DNA from: Dipodascopsis uninucleata var. uninucleata
Taxonomy: Eukaryota; Ascomycota; Lipomycetes; Lipomycetales; Lipomycetaceae
Length of the DNA: 64,000 nt
Assembly (NCBI GenBank): GCA_030568195.1
Contig: JAJLTO010000006.1
Span: 372,001 to 436,000, forward strand
Direction: 5' to 3'
Part shown: in pieces, positions 44,886 through 58,539 of the stretch
How the letters are laid out: the number at the start of each line of letters is the position of its first letter
How positions within the stretch are numbered: the first letter of the stretch is position 1
Made by a program: the position numbers and the translations under genes
Notes under the pieces: generated by a model
Database searches by the model: none
Seen by the model: the letters and a program-made list of their open reading frames with translations, nothing else
Told to the model about the DNA's origin: nothing

Positions 44886-47159
44886 ATGGACGAAGATTCA
44901 GACAGCTTTCTCAACGACCAGGGTTCGCTACTGGATTCTATTGTTCAAGGCTTTTTATCGTCTACTACACAAAATCAGATAGAGCCTGCGTCTTCAGTAA
45001 GTAATATACCAGACAGTTTTTATCAGCCGACACGAACGCCTTTAGCTCAACCATCGCCAGAAAATCCTTCTGTTACGAATACTCCAGGTAGCCATTCCAT
45101 TGGATCAGTCCCATCTACTACGTCAGCATCGCTATCCAGCTCTGGTCAATCGATACAGTCATTACAAGGATCCAGTACTCCTACAAACTCATCTCTATCA
45201 CCACAGGTACAATCTGTTAGTTCGGATGAGCAGCAGTTTCTTTCACCTGCCGAGATTAACTTTAACAATGAGTTACAGCATGCAACCGCAGATACTCTTG
45301 CAACAGCACCGCAGCCAGAAATAGGTCTCTATTCTGCTTCTGGATTTAACGTAGTCGGCCTTCTTACGAAAGTGGTTACGAGACCTAATCCTCAAATTGA
45401 CATTGGCCCGGTTGATATGTCGTGCTCATTTGTTGTCTGTGATGCACGTCAAATAGATTTTCCTATAGTATATCATTCTAGGGAATTTAGTTCTTTGACT
45501 GGTTACAGTGAAAGTGAGATTCTCGGTCGTAATTGTCGATTTTTACAAGCGCCTGACGGGAAAGTTATTCCTGGAGAGACGCGAAAATTTACAGACAACA
45601 AGACAGTATTTCAAATACGGGAGGCACTCATGTCAGGTAGGGAAATACAGTCACCATTGTTGAATTATAAAAAGGGAGGTCAGTCTTTTGTCAATATGAT
45701 CACTATTGTTCCGATCGCGTGGGAGTCTCCTACCGTTTCTTTCTTTGTTGGATTCCAGATAGATATTGGCCAACAACAGCAGGTAATATTACGAGCAACC
45801 AGACGCGGATCTTATTCTGTAAATTATAGACGCACACATATACCATCTCCACTTAATCATCCTAATGAGTATGGAAATGCCAGCGCTCTGCGGCCAGGTG
45901 GTGTTGGCGCATATGGGCCGCATACTCCTTGGGCAGCTCGCGGAATGAGTCCTCTTGGTGGTCAAACAGAAATATTGAGCGCTCTAGGTTTAAGTGATGA
46001 CGAGATTACCGAGGAGCTACTTTCTCGTGTTTTGCTTGCCAATATCGAAGGCTTTATATACGTTATATCTCTACGTGGCACGATATACTATATGTCTTCT
46101 TCGGTTCGCAGACTCCTTGAATATGACCAAGATGAATTGATTGGAAATTCCTTAGTAGATTATTGTCACCCCTCAGATACTGTAAACATGACAAGGGACC
46201 TAAAGGAAGCATCCTTTTCACCAGAGAAAGAAATTAGTTCTGTGTTTCGCGTTCGACGCAAGAAATCGGGATATATTTGGCTCGATAACTATGGCCGTCA
46301 ATTCACGGAGACTATTCGCCGGAGCAAATGCATTTTATTAATCGCGCGTGAATTGCCGGTATATAAAATCAGCTATGCAGCAGCTTCACTTGCGATGTCT
46401 ACAAATAATGCTTCTGATTCTTGTAATCAAGTATGGATCAAGTTGTCGCCAACTGGCATTCTATTATTTAGTAGCTCTCAAGTTACTAGACTCTTGGGCT
46501 ATGGACACACTGAACTTATTGGAAAATCGATTCAGTCACTAGCTCATGATGAACGTGAGAAAGCATCCATTATGGCTGCATTATCAGGTATCAGTAGCAG
46601 TACTGAATCCTCTGCCTCCTCGCCTCTATCTACCATGGATGAACGCTCTTATATGACCAATCGACTCTCTAGTTCTGTAAAGCATGGTGTACGTACTGTG
46701 CGAGGTGACTACCGACTAGTACGTACAACTTTTTTTCCAGGAAATGGTGGCATTTCTAAACAATGTTTCTTGATCGGATGTATGGAGATTGGCGGCCATG
46801 GTAGTCGGCAAAGTGTGACTCATGGACTACAGCATCTCTCACAGCAGCAATCACAGCATCAGCAGTCTCAAGCACCACCACGAACAGCATTAACGGGCCG
46901 ACAACAGAGCCAGCAGCCGTCATTACCAATACCATTAGTATCAAGATCGCAATATGCACAGGAACCCGGAAACGTATCTCTTTCCCGAAATGAAATTAGC
47001 TCTAACGATGACGAGGCAAACACTAATTTTCTTGAAGAGCTAGAGCCAGCTAGGTCTACAAGTTGGCAGTTCGAGTTGCGACAAATGCAGTTCGATAATA
47101 GAAGACTCAAAGAGGAATACAGCACATTGTTGCATTCCTCAATACAAAAAGATTCCTAG
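44886..47159 (+). CDS. White Collar-1-like LOV/PAS blue-light regulator without GATA finger
   Basis: Blue-light photoreceptor and transcription regulator, single exon, 757 residues. After a Ser/Gln-rich N-terminus, the LOV domain (about 172-295) has C217 in GRNCRFLQ, the residue that forms the flavin adduct, and the longer loop after it (QAPDGKVIPGETRKF) seen in WC-1 but not in short LOV proteins. A second PAS starts near 388 (EGFIYVISLRGTIYYMSSS) and a third near 516 (VWIKLSPTGILLFSSSQ). A Gln/Ser-rich linker leads to ELRQMQFDNRRLKEEY, and the protein stops a few residues later. Ascomycete WC-1 proteins normally continue into a basic stretch and GATA zinc finger. No donor lies near the stop and no GATA exon is visible downstream. 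Confidence 0.9.
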   Translation: MDEDSDSFLNDQGSLLDSIVQGFLSSTTQNQIEPASSVSNIPDSFYQPTRTPLAQPSPENPSVTNTPGSHSIGSVPSTTSASLSSSGQSIQSLQGSSTPTNSSLSPQVQSVSSDEQQFLSPAEINFNNELQHATADTLATAPQPEIGLYSASGFNVVGLLTKVVTRPNPQIDIGPVDMSCSFVVCDARQIDFPIVYHSREFSSLTGYSESEILGRNCRFLQAPDGKVIPGETRKFTDNKTVFQIREALMSGREIQSPLLNYKKGGQSFVNMITIVPIAWESPTVSFFVGFQIDIGQQQQVILRATRRGSYSVNYRRTHIPSPLNHPNEYGNASALRPGGVGAYGPHTPWAARGMSPLGGQTEILSALGLSDDEITEELLSRVLLANIEGFIYVISLRGTIYYMSSSVRRLLEYDQDELIGNSLVDYCHPSDTVNMTRDLKEASFSPEKEISSVFRVRRKKSGYIWLDNYGRQFTETIRRSKCILLIARELPVYKISYAAASLAMSTNNASDSCNQVWIKLSPTGILLFSSSQVTRLLGYGHTELIGKSIQSLAHDEREKASIMAALSGISSSTESSASSPLSTMDERSYMTNRLSSSVKHGVRTVRGDYRLVRTTFFPGNGGISKQCFLIGCMEIGGHGSRQSVTHGLQHLSQQQSQHQQSQAPPRTALTGRQQSQQPSLPIPLVSRSQYAQEPGNVSLSRNEISSNDDEANTNFLEELEPARSTSWQFELRQMQFDNRRLKEEYSTLLHSSIQKDS

Positions 47160-50100
47160 CTATTTGAATAGCTTCTCTGCACTTCTATGTATTATTTTAA
47201 TTGTGACTTGTACCTCCTTGAATTTGCATTTTTGGAACTTAATCTTGTCACGATTGATTATTTTAACTTATGTACTTATTTGTTTATTTTTCTTTCATTT
47301 AGGCATTGTTTGATCGCAGTTATTTGAAGTTATTGCAAGACTGGTTGGTGTCGAGAGCGCTGACTGGTACGTGTTTGTATAGTGTAAAATTTGGAGGGAT
47401 TTTTGTATGAAAAGAAAAGTTCTATTACGTGTGGATAACTCAAACAAGATCGATGGTAAATACTTGGTGAGATCATTATCATATATATTGCTAAACGTAC
47501 ACTTATGATTTAAATAAATTTCATTGAATATATCGCATTTTAGATATTAGCTGCTAAAGCCGATATATTATAACCATGTTGCCTCCCCTTTCATTGTGAT
47601 AAATTGGGTATGCCATATGTTGTAAGAAATGGCGGAGGTTCGAAATGTACGAGAGCAAGAGTAGATCTTAACAGTCCAGCTGGTAGTAGGAGAACTCACG
47701 ACCATGGTCCCTATTTCGTGTGTTTGCCTTTATTTTTCCTAATTTATGAAATTAATAATGCTATAGAGCCTCTACTCAGATATTATAAGCACAGATACAT
47801 GTAAGAGAATCGAGAGAAAATAATTCTTGAAAGTGAAGTTAGCTATTTCTGAATCATGGACTAGAGCTGAGTTTGAAGAGACACATTGGTCTGTTATACT
47901 AAAACTACAAGTTGGCGGTAAGATCTTGTATTTTATCTATATACAACTCCGCCATTTAGCAGATCTAATATATTTAGAAGTGCTTTTTAATCTTTTGAGA
48001 AGAATTTAACTAGAATTATACAGACTTTGATCTACATCAAGATAACCTAGATAGACATTCTCAACTTTTCGATATTGCAAATTGAAATATGCTATTTGCA
48101 GTACTATCTAATCTTGGGGTAAGACAGAACTGGGTCCTGCCTGCCGCCTATTATCTCAGCGACAGCCATAAAGTACATATATAGCCTTCATTTTATTTCC
48201 GCTTACATTAATTTCAAAAGCTACTGTAAGCAAGGGGGTTGCGGCTGATCATGATTCCTATAATTCTTACAAATTAAGAATTTCATTTCCAACTCTGACA
48301 ATATTATCTAGTCTTATAATTCAGTTACGGAAGGGCGGCAAGACATATACACAAAAATAGGATATTTCCTTTGGTCTATATCCTACAGTTTATGATGTAA
48401 CAATCAGCTTAATGGATTAGTTTACTCTTAGAGAAGTAGTTGCTAGTAGCTAATTAGTCAATAGTAACATGGCTAGCGACTGCGTATCGATCAGCTTGAC
48501 ATTCTACGAAAGTAAGGAGTAGTCAACCTGCTTACTACTGAAAACCCTGCCAAGCCGAATGGTATTTTGCACCCCATGTATTCAACAATCAAAGCAATTG
48601 GGAAAATGAGATAATAAATAGAGCTTACCGCTCTTAAATATATGTATATATATTTGGCTCTCTTCTTTTTATGCGCTGTACTTTCAAATGTATACTATTT
48701 CCATGTAGATAGATACTTTGAGTGATATCTCTATATACGAATGAAGGCGCCCGACATGAGATAAAAGATATCCATCTCATTACTTGCAAACTCCATCCAT
48801 CTATACTCTATCACAACAAGTATTTCCGTTCGTTGCCAATACCATATCATAGATTATGTAGAATGTCGCCAGCATCAGTCTTCTATTGCAGAAGATTATA
48901 AACCATCAAAGACAGGGTGCTATGGTGTTTCAAAAGGATTCTCATCGAGAACTGACGAAAGTGACGTGGCATAGTCTATGTATTGTGAACACTAGTGGAA
49001 GATCTAGCTTGCAGACGAAGCAAGGGGAAATATAGCTTTACTTTATAGTAAGACTAGAAGTCTGACTAATGGATCTCAGCCAAGAACTTTACTGTTCAGT
49101 TTTTTTCCCGAGCTGCGGGATATGATGCTGGTGTCTAGTGCAAAAGCTAAGCTATATGTAACCTCTTTGTTTAGTATCGTCACAGTTCTTACGTTAGCCC
49201 AGTACCGTAAATCTCCCAACTAAAGAATGTTTTCTTTCACGAGGAATGAATTATCAGACTTAAAATACGATTCAAGTGCTAGTATCGTGATCTGTTCTTA
49301 TCTAAATCAAGAATTGATATTGCATACATATTTTAATTAATAGCGACGCATAATTACTAATGCTAATCAAAATTTAATACGTATGTAATATGGAAAGAGT
49401 AGACACACTATATTGAACTTACAAGGCAGTGGAGATGAGATGAGATGATAGTTTTTTGTTCCTGGGTCTTGTCTACATGTAGCTTTGAAATTGAGACAGT
49501 TTAGCTTCTACAATAAGAGCAAGGAGAGTCAGCTCTTCGGAAGAACAACATAGGACTCAATCAATTTGTTGGAGCCCGAGAATATGGACGACGCCTTTAT
49601 ATGGAGATCAAACATTTAAAAGCAGTAATACGACGGACAATACAGAGCCGGAGAGACCTGCTAAAACGTAGACGAATATATTATATAGTACCGTAGCAGA
49701 ATTGATTTGGGTGCAGCATCAGGAACTAGACTATCGATATCTAATTCCATACCGTCCGAACATCCAGAAATCAAAAATGAATAGCATTTTCCATTTGTTT
49801 ATGTATAGAGTTGGCCGCACGCTATTTAGCGACCGTTATCAAGACCTGTTATGTAGGGTGTAGACATAATGAACTCAACAGTGCCTACCATATACTGCGC
49901 GTCGGGCGCGGACAGTTGACTGTAGAGGATGTAATGTACATAGTTTAACTAAGTCCCTTAGACTGTTATAAAAGCGTCTCGATGAAACACAGCAGCAATG
50001 AGTTATAATACAATAGAGCGCTAACAGTAACATTTGACAGCCGCTGCATAAATACAGCTCTTAAATGAATTGGAGTATATTTTACACTGGACGTGTAAGC

Positions 50101-53100
50101 CCGTCAACCTCAGCTAGTCTAGAATTCTATTCTCGGAATAATATAATGCTAAAGGTTAGCGTCCAAAAGCAAGCAACACAGATTGCTGAAGTTTAGGCGC
50201 ACGCTTACTAGCGGGCTCATCTACCTCGTTTTTGCAGCTGCTCTGTAGATTCTCGCTTTACAAATATTTTCTGAGGTACTTAAGTGCATGTATGACTAAG
50301 CCAACTGGCAATAGAAAGTACGTCTAAAGAAGAAAGTAGAAATACATAACTTCTTTCTAATGATTTAACATTCCAACAATATGGCACAGGGCATAAGAAA
50401 GTAAAATAGCGATTTTTAGTTGGTACCATTGATTCTAGTTCTAAAGCTTCCGTAACCAAGCAACCGTTTCTCTCCTATAGTTCTATAATAGCAATTCACT
50501 CTATTCCATGAAAATAAGAATGATGGATGTTTCCATACGCAACAACTTTGCTCATGCTATTTGCAGCTGATATTACATATCGCACTAAGGTGACTGACAG
50601 CAACAACAGTTCGAATATATGGTAGGCTGTTAGAAGTAGACGAATTTCTCATCTAGAAGCTAACATTCTAGAGTACTCGCCTTTCTCCTATGCATATCTA
50701 TGGTATGCCTGTCTACATGCCTGCAAGAATTTTTTTTACTTGGTAGTATGCTAGTGAATTCTTCTAAACTGCAGTAGTGTCTGATGAGCAGACTAGTATA
50801 TAAGTACTACTATATCGCTCTATACCAGACGACCCTATCTCTGCAAATAAAAGCACTAGTTGCTGGAAGTTACAGGACTTCTAGATTTCTAAGGTAATAC
50901 TAACTGATATAGTATGGGGTATATGGTAGAGAAATATCTGGGCTTTGTATATGTTAACTAAACCAATTAAGTATCATTATACTTTACGTTGCCATAAAAG
51001 TATATGGAGATACGGGCTAGCATCTGACATGAATTCTAGCATTTGGCACACAAAAATAAATAAATTCAAGAATACCTAACGCCAGGAGACAGTAAGGATG
51101 GCCGGCGGTACTGTAAAACTAATGCGGAAACAGTCTGGTTCCACCGAGCTTGCTGCTCATCTCGGGAGACGATGTATTTCTAGGTGGAATAAAGATCGGG
51201 CCCCCGAATCGTATATGACACTAGTAGATAGGTGAAAAAAGCCAGTTCGATGATTGGGAGACAAGATCGACTAATTGTACGTTACACCGTTAGCATTTCC
51301 TGAAACAGGACTGCATCGGCACTGCCAGCTGGGATTAAGTAGCATCTGCGGAAAAAGATATGGTAGGGATATTCGATGCTATGCACAAATGAATGGCATA
51401 TTTGCAGTTGATCAGCTAGACCTTGATACATGAACTGTCTCCGCGCTGACACTCACATTGTAGCAACAGTGGTGTCTTGAATTTCGGTTCGTTAGTAGAG
51501 CGCGAGCTTTTTGCAGGATATATATCATTTGCTACAGCCAAATTTATGAATGAGTAAGCCTCCTATAGGCATCGCACACTGTCACGGGAGGCATGTCATG
51601 TTATATACCGTCTGCTGAAATTCGCCATCACCGCTGCGTTTCAGAGTCGCTTGCTCTCGATACGACCAGCCAGCGAGAAACTGACGTAGCTTTCGCTCTA
51701 GATAGTACGTAGGCAACGTACATTAGATAATATATAATATATCTTCTATCCGATCCCACATTGCTGGCCATTTTAAGCTGCAACTGCGTACCTCTTAGCT
51801 GCTACAACAACTCCTTCACGAATGTGCAAAACTTTGTATTTCTTTTAGGCGAACGATAGAGTTAACGTTTATAATATTCTGAGTTTAAAACAAGCTTTGT
51901 CAACAGGCACGATTATTAATGAAAGCTAGTTGTGTTGACTACACCGAAAATAGATCGCTAACAAATGTAAGGAGACAGCTAGTCCATAGTTTAATTTCTT
52001 TTTTCCCTGCGCAGTTCTTGCAGCATTTCATTCTAGTGCTCGAAGATGGTATTGAAATCGAATGCACTATACTTTGTTAGCTCCGCAGTTGCCCCCCATT
52101 GCTGGCGATAGCGACCTAGCATCCCCAATTTGGCTCGAGGAAGCTCCGCCGATTCCTTCATGACAACAAATTTGTCTCCGCTATAACCATTAATGCAAGG
52201 GAAGATTGTCTCACAGATGCAGTGGAAGAGCCCTTGGCCTGTCTTTTTCTTTTAGTGTTCCACTTGCACGTTACTGTCCTCGCAGATAAATACTCTCACC
52301 AATTCGTAGTAGGCTACGCGCTGCTTCACCATAGACCAAATTATATGAAAATCAGTACGAGAAGAATCTTATAAGCAGAAACAGCAGAGAAAATCCAAAG
52401 ACAGCTGGAAATGAGCTCGGCCAGCAAGCTGGACTTAGGAAAGGCACTAGCTTTTGATTTCAGCCCTGGGCTAGTGAAACACGCTACTATCACGAGCTAT
52501 AAATGATTCTTAGTTTAAAATCGAAGTTTAAACTACAACAAGATAGTTTTGACGTATCGAGCACTATTCTGAAAACATAGCTAGTATACAAGATGAACAC
52601 ATGGACACAGACCGTATTCTGTGCTATTAAGTATAGCCTCTCGATAGTCAAGAAACCAATAACGTATCAAATAAAAAGAAACGACAATCTTGACAAAATA
52701 TTGAAAAATGTTTAATGCAAAATTGTAATTACATTCAAGAGTTTCTAGGTTTCCTTTCTTTTTTTTTAATTTGATATTTACGAAGATATATATATCCTAT
52801 ATAACTCTAGCTTTGCGTTCGAGGTGGAAGAAACCGGTTAATCGAGATTTTTACAAGCACGTACGGTCAATTCGCTCTTTTCTTTCGCATCACCAGTAAG
52901 CTCATCGTAGCAGTTCACTCTCTCTACGACTTCGTCGCTCCTTCCAGGTTTTTCTCTGGGCTCACCTTTTAGGTATATACGACTGGTATCAGCAATTCCT
53001 TGATTTTCGGTTACTTGATTACATATTTTAAACTGAAGGGTTACATTCGCAGACAGCAAAATACATATCTTCAAGGACAAGTCTTCTGTTCATTCTTTTC

Positions 53101-53186
53101 ATACTATTTCCTTTTGCTACTGGCATATCTGTATATTTGAAATTAAGCCGCCACTATTAAGACTACACGTCTGTAGCTTTTCTAAA
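47160..53186. other. 6.0-kb gene-free region upstream of the Ras-like gene
   Basis: The longest spacer in the window. No recognisable gene, tRNA, snRNA or mobile element. It is not simple AT filler: parts such as 51100-51800 look GC-richer than other spacers. A 45-codon frame at 51098-51235 has coding-like composition and is noted as a finding. The last ~500 bp are the Ras-like promoter and leader. Confidence 0.4.
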
Positions 53187-54181
53187 ATGAATTGGGCGAA
53201 AAAATTTGAGAAATACGAGAAGTTGGACGAGGATATCTCGATTGTTATCCTTGGGAGTGAGGGTATGTTGCAAAGAACTATTTTCTGTTATTTTACCGTC
53301 TTAGCTGGAAATTGATCTGACGGCTGTATATATATGATTTAGGATGTGGAAAGTCCTGTATTACTCTCAGATTAATAGGACGTGAATGGATTGACGACTA
53401 CGATCCTACTATCGAAGACAGTTACACTACCGAACGAGAAATTGGTGAGCATACCCTTTTCCAGCATGTTTACTTGAATGTTACCTCGTAACTAACGGCT
53501 TTTTTAGATGGTTTTCGATATAAACTCAACATTATTGATACTGCTGGACAAGAAGAGTATAGGGGCCTCTTGGAGGATCTCTGGAGCAAGGGGAATATCG
53601 CTGAGGCTTATGTTTTGGTATATGACGTTAGTCGCGCTGACACACTTAAAAATTTAGAGCAGTTTGATGATTATGTCTCAAACGCTCAGGAGAACAACTT
53701 CGCTCCGCATCTACTACCCCCTGTTAGAATGTTAGTTGGAAACAAATGTGACATCAATGTCGTAGCCTCTAGACGTCAGATCGCATTCCGTGAAGGTGCG
53801 GCATGGGCTCGAAGACGGGGCTGTGAGTTTATTGAAGCTAGTGCTCTCACAGATGTTAATATTGAGCAGATGCTCCGTATTTTAATTCGTCGTGTAATGG
53901 AGAATAGAATACTCATGGCTGAGGCTAAGCGCCAGATTGCTATTGCGAAAGAGGAAATGCGTCGGTCTCCGCGCTCTACCTTAACTTCAGCTGGTAGCAC
54001 TTTGGTAGACCCTGCAGATGAATGGCCATTGCCTTTGGAGAAGATTGATGGTAGGGGTATGCTAAGTTCGCCAGTATCTTCACATTCTAAAGAGAAGCCT
54101 GTTGAGTCATCATCTCCACCATCTCTATCACCACCACCGATGGAACGAGTAAACAAAACTGGTTGTTGTGTAATTTGTTGA
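53187..54181 (+). CDS. Ras-family small GTPase with extended C-terminus
   Basis: Membrane-anchored signalling GTPase. Three exons (53187-53262, 53343-53444, 53508-54181) give 283 residues. All G boxes are present: P-loop GSEGCGKS at 23-30 (split by intron 1), switch I YDPTIEDSY, DTAGQEEY at 70-77, NKCD at 138-141 and EASA at 169-172. The tail ends CVIC, a CAAX prenylation box with another Cys directly before it for possible palmitoylation. In the P-loop, Glu and Cys (SEGCGKS) replace the common AGG/GVG residues. The effector loop is Ras/Rap-like. An ~80-residue Ser/Pro-rich hypervariable tail makes it longer than 180-210-residue Ras. It could be a Ras1/Ras2-like or Rsr1-like protein; subfamily not decided. 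Confidence 0.93.
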
Positions 54182-57100
54182 AAATGAATAGAAAGGAATT
54201 TTTTTGGGAGGATATAGTTCTAATTTATTTCAATTTTGGATTCGGAGGTTTTTCGGACGCTGCTATATTATGGATCCAAGAAATATAGAGGACTGACTTT
54301 GGATTTAATCATGACGAGTTTTGGAAAGGGCGTTTGACATTGACCAATGACTCGACTTCTATATCTCGTTGAAACTTGCTCTTAGGTGTCTAGGAGGACG
54401 ATTTATATTTCATGCTATTGTACTAACAACAATGCTATGATATATGACGTCGATTCGGAGACAAGATCATAAGAGGTAAAAATAGTCATTTTTTGGAGAA
54501 TAGGAGGGGAGTGTACACTTAAAGTATGATAGATGAGACATAATAGCCATCGGAGCAACTCGCGGACACAAGTCCATTGTATTCGATATTATGGTAAATA
54601 ATAGGCAGGAACCCGACACAGCACCGAGAACGGTCGCCTAGTGGTCAGTGGTCATGTATATGATTTTGACTCGAGCGATGGTGTCTGAGCTCCAACTTCT
54701 GTACGGAGCTAGAGACGGGATGGAATTGATATCGAAGATGGTGATCCGATGTCACAATTCATTCAGTCGTCTTCGATTTTCTGCGGGCGTTTTTCGGCGT
54801 ATTTTCTTTTTATTGTTATGATGTAGTATTTAATGACTAGCGTTTTTATGAGTATATTATAATTTTTTATTACACTATTGTTATTCTATTATAAACATGC
54901 GAAAGTGTATTGCGATTAAACAATGGGTACATAGAATTCTTTATTTCTTTTGAGTATACTATTATTATCTTGGAATATATCAAAGCACTAGATCGACTTA
55001 TAGAATGCTGAAGACGTGTAAACGATGTTTTAGGCAGCTTAAAATGTAAACTTAAAATGACTACCATTCAGAAAACAATAAAGCATTTCATCATTGAAAC
55101 AGTTTTAAGTGTAACTAAAGCCTGTCAATGTCTTTGTCGCGGTGAGACTCCGGAAATCTTCATCTACAAGAGGGCGCCACCGTGAAGGTGCCATGATTCG
55201 ACATGAGCTCATTGCAGCCAGTTATGTAGCGTGCGACACCTGCTTAAAAGATACATACTACTTCTAAGAAGTCTATTGAATAGAGTATGCTCTCATATAC
55301 TTCAGCAGCGCTCGTTTCAAGGAAGATCTGCACGTCATCATAGAGTCCAGTATAAGCTCGCTGTGGATGCGTCGAGCGAAGTTGCAGCACGTCTCGGAAA
55401 GATGCCGGAGCATCGTCTGAGCCGCATAACAGACAATTACAGAGGTAAGGGTAATTAAGCAACAGCTGTCTATCAAGTTGACAGAATATCAAGGTATTTG
55501 TACCTACCAATTCTGTGCGTGTAGATGAGCAAAAAAGCTCCTCGGACGTGCAATGTATACTACAACCCTAGGAGACTTGCGAGCCAGACTAGAGAGATCG
55601 TGGCTCTCGCTAATATCAATAAGGATATAACTGAAAATTTGATGGTAGCAGGATGAATGAGAATGTATTGATCATGGCATAGCTAAGAGACAAGTGCTAA
55701 TGGTTGAAACCAAGAACATATGTTACTATAGACAATCCTAGTTGCATTTCATCCTCTAATAGCACAATACAGGACTGTACATGATCAAAAGAAAAGTTCC
55801 ACGGCGGTTGCAACGGAGAATATTTACAGCGGGCCGCATGTAGCATCCGTGTTGCGAAGAAGATCCGAGGTTCCATTATAACTAACCTGGGCGGCAGGGT
55901 TGAATTCGACATGCGCCATCTCGGAACTAAAGTAGCCGAATGAAAAGTATGTTTGAATTAGGGAAAGGACTAGATCGACATGAAACCTAATTTATTAATT
56001 TGCGCTCTACCGCTCTACTTACCAATGAACTTGCTTACAGCGTATTTTGAGTAACAGGTCTTGCGTAGTGACGTGCGCTTTCAATCAAAGAGAAGAATGC
56101 AAGGACGAGGTACAATGGTAGAATTTCGCGAATATTGTGTTTAGATACAGAATTGAAGAAATATTTAGACTTGTGTCGAGAAGTAACCCTAGTCTTAGTT
56201 CACGCGAACCAATTGTAGCTACTCAGAACCAACTGTCCCCTTCATAGCGGATCTCAAATAACTGATCTATGAGAGCCGGCTGTAGCAATTAAGATACGGT
56301 AGAATTCATTTAATCGACTGAACACTTGACATAAATTTGCAGCCTGACTGGTAGAAGTAGATGCTTGTATTGTGCTGGAAAAATGTTAGGCGTCAGTGTG
56401 TGGTAGCACAAGACAGCGCGATGACGTGCAAAGGAACAATGACTACGACTCAACATCGATGATTACATCCTGCTTCATTGTGTGCTAGCTCACAGAATGG
56501 CCGCAATCTAAAGTGATGCGGAGAAACAAAGCTGGCGTGGATACCATAATAGAAAGCTATTTGAAAAGACCACACTGTAAATGATTAATAGTACAATGGG
56601 GCGTGAGCAATCGGCGTACGCAACACCGATGATTGGATTATAGTGATGAATCTATTAATGTCTGCGGAGATATGTTTGACTAGCAACTGTGACAAAGCTT
56701 TTAAGTCCGCACTCATATTACTGATGCTATCACTGATTACTAACAGTGAAAGGTAACTATTGCTAATCTCACGCCTGCAATTAAGTAACTATGACTACCG
56801 CACCAGTCAAGTAGCCATTGATATTAGAGCCCATTTCTCTGGTGTGCCCTCGCTAGAACTAAGATGGATTAGCGAGCTCAGTAATTAGTTTCTACTCGTG
56901 CGGCGTGGCACTCTGTTCGGATATGATTCATGAATTTATCAGGATGTCTGCTAGAGCTAAAATATGAGAAATTAGATTATGGAGCGCACCGAGGTACTCG
57001 TTTTCTAGCAAGATCTGATAGGTGTACAGCAAGCTTGAAGAATATATTAAGCGTTTGCAAGGAGAAGCAGGCTTGCAATGTTTATGACGCCAACCTCTAT

Positions 57101-58539
57101 CATGTAGAGCATCTCTGACTGCCTGAGTTTCTTCTGCTTAGTAGAACCTCGGCGAAATTTTAATAATGGTGGAGTCTTAGAGCTTAATCGCCGATGCGGA
57201 CATGCTAAATGCAGTGCTACGAGTTTAATACAGACAATAATTAGGACCAACGCCGCTATTGAACACTTTGCACACTTAATGCCCTCTTGAGACAGCGCCC
57301 ACTAGAGTAATTGTAGACGTGAAAGAACACTTAGGATTGTATAAAGTAGCATAGAAGCAGTCGAGACGACGCTGGCGGTCTGAGGAGGGGTCCTCTCGGA
57401 AATAATTACAGATGTTCTTAATCCCGCGACAACTCCGAGATCAAACTGTCTTCAAATCGGAGACGATTAGCGAAAAGTTGCAAGGCTCATGCTAGCTAAC
57501 AGGAAAAGTTGCGACTATTGCACTGGCCAGGAGAAATTAGTTCCTGACGCGCTTTACCACACTACACGGCTGTCGGATATAGCTATAGCTTATAGCGAGC
57601 GTTCGCCTGTCTATCCATCAGCCATCAGCGCAATCGCTGAGTCTATGTAGTAATCGCCGACTGTAAAGCAAGTAGACAGCAGCAATTGCGCGTAAATAAC
57701 ATACTGCGAAGAACGAATAGAAAAGGAGTCGTACCTTATATCAGTGACCAGTAATATCTGACGGAGTCTTCTTCCCATGCGGTCGGAACGGTCGGAAATA
57801 ACAGAATTTGAGATTCAGTTTGCGACATTGTGATTCGACATAGACTTGATATGTCGTGCGGCGGATACTTGAAAGTACGCTCATATTTGCGTGTGTTCTC
57901 ATACAAACTTATTGTAGCAGGCTAAGTACCCATGATGTACGCATCGTATTTTTTTAGTGCATAATCTGAGTTCGCATAGATCGGTCTCCAATAGTGCCGG
58001 CATCCGCGCTTCAGCTCAAATACTGGCGAACTTTTCTTTCGTCAGTGGCCCTATGAAGTAATGGCCTCGAAAAGCCATTCACATTAATTTGGACTCATTA
58101 ATCTAGTAGTCGAAATAGACTCTAGTCCTTATAATGTTTATGCACCCGAGATTTACAGTTTAACGGTAGTGCTAGTCCTGAATGGCTACTACAGAAATCT
58201 GCAAGTGCCAGCAGTGATCTATAGAATTTTTATGTCTGCGTGTATTGTGTAAGAAATAATCACAGTATCATATATCTATATATATATATTTGATTCTCTC
58301 GTTCATCTTTTTTTTCATGAACATAAGAACTAATATATATATTTACACTACACTCGAGAATATTCTAGCTTCCCAGACCGCAAAAACGTTGAGTCGAAGT
58401 AATATATACTGATATAAGTGGTATTCACACCTTGCCATTTATCTCGGCCGACTAAGTTTGATGAAAGCAGTGCGCATTTTCCTCGAGCAGATCTTATTCG
58501 TCGTATAACCTTATATTTGGACTAGCATTTCTACTAGAT

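Noticed and set aside
47604-47804. Frame with a GGTTCGAA-like B-box, considered as a tRNA gene
   Set aside because: No A-box, acceptor stem or cloverleaf could be folded around it; the frame itself starts with TTG.
55231-55510. Cluster of short frames on both strands
   Set aside because: Three overlapping frames on opposite strands without motifs; typical of chance in stop-poor sequence.
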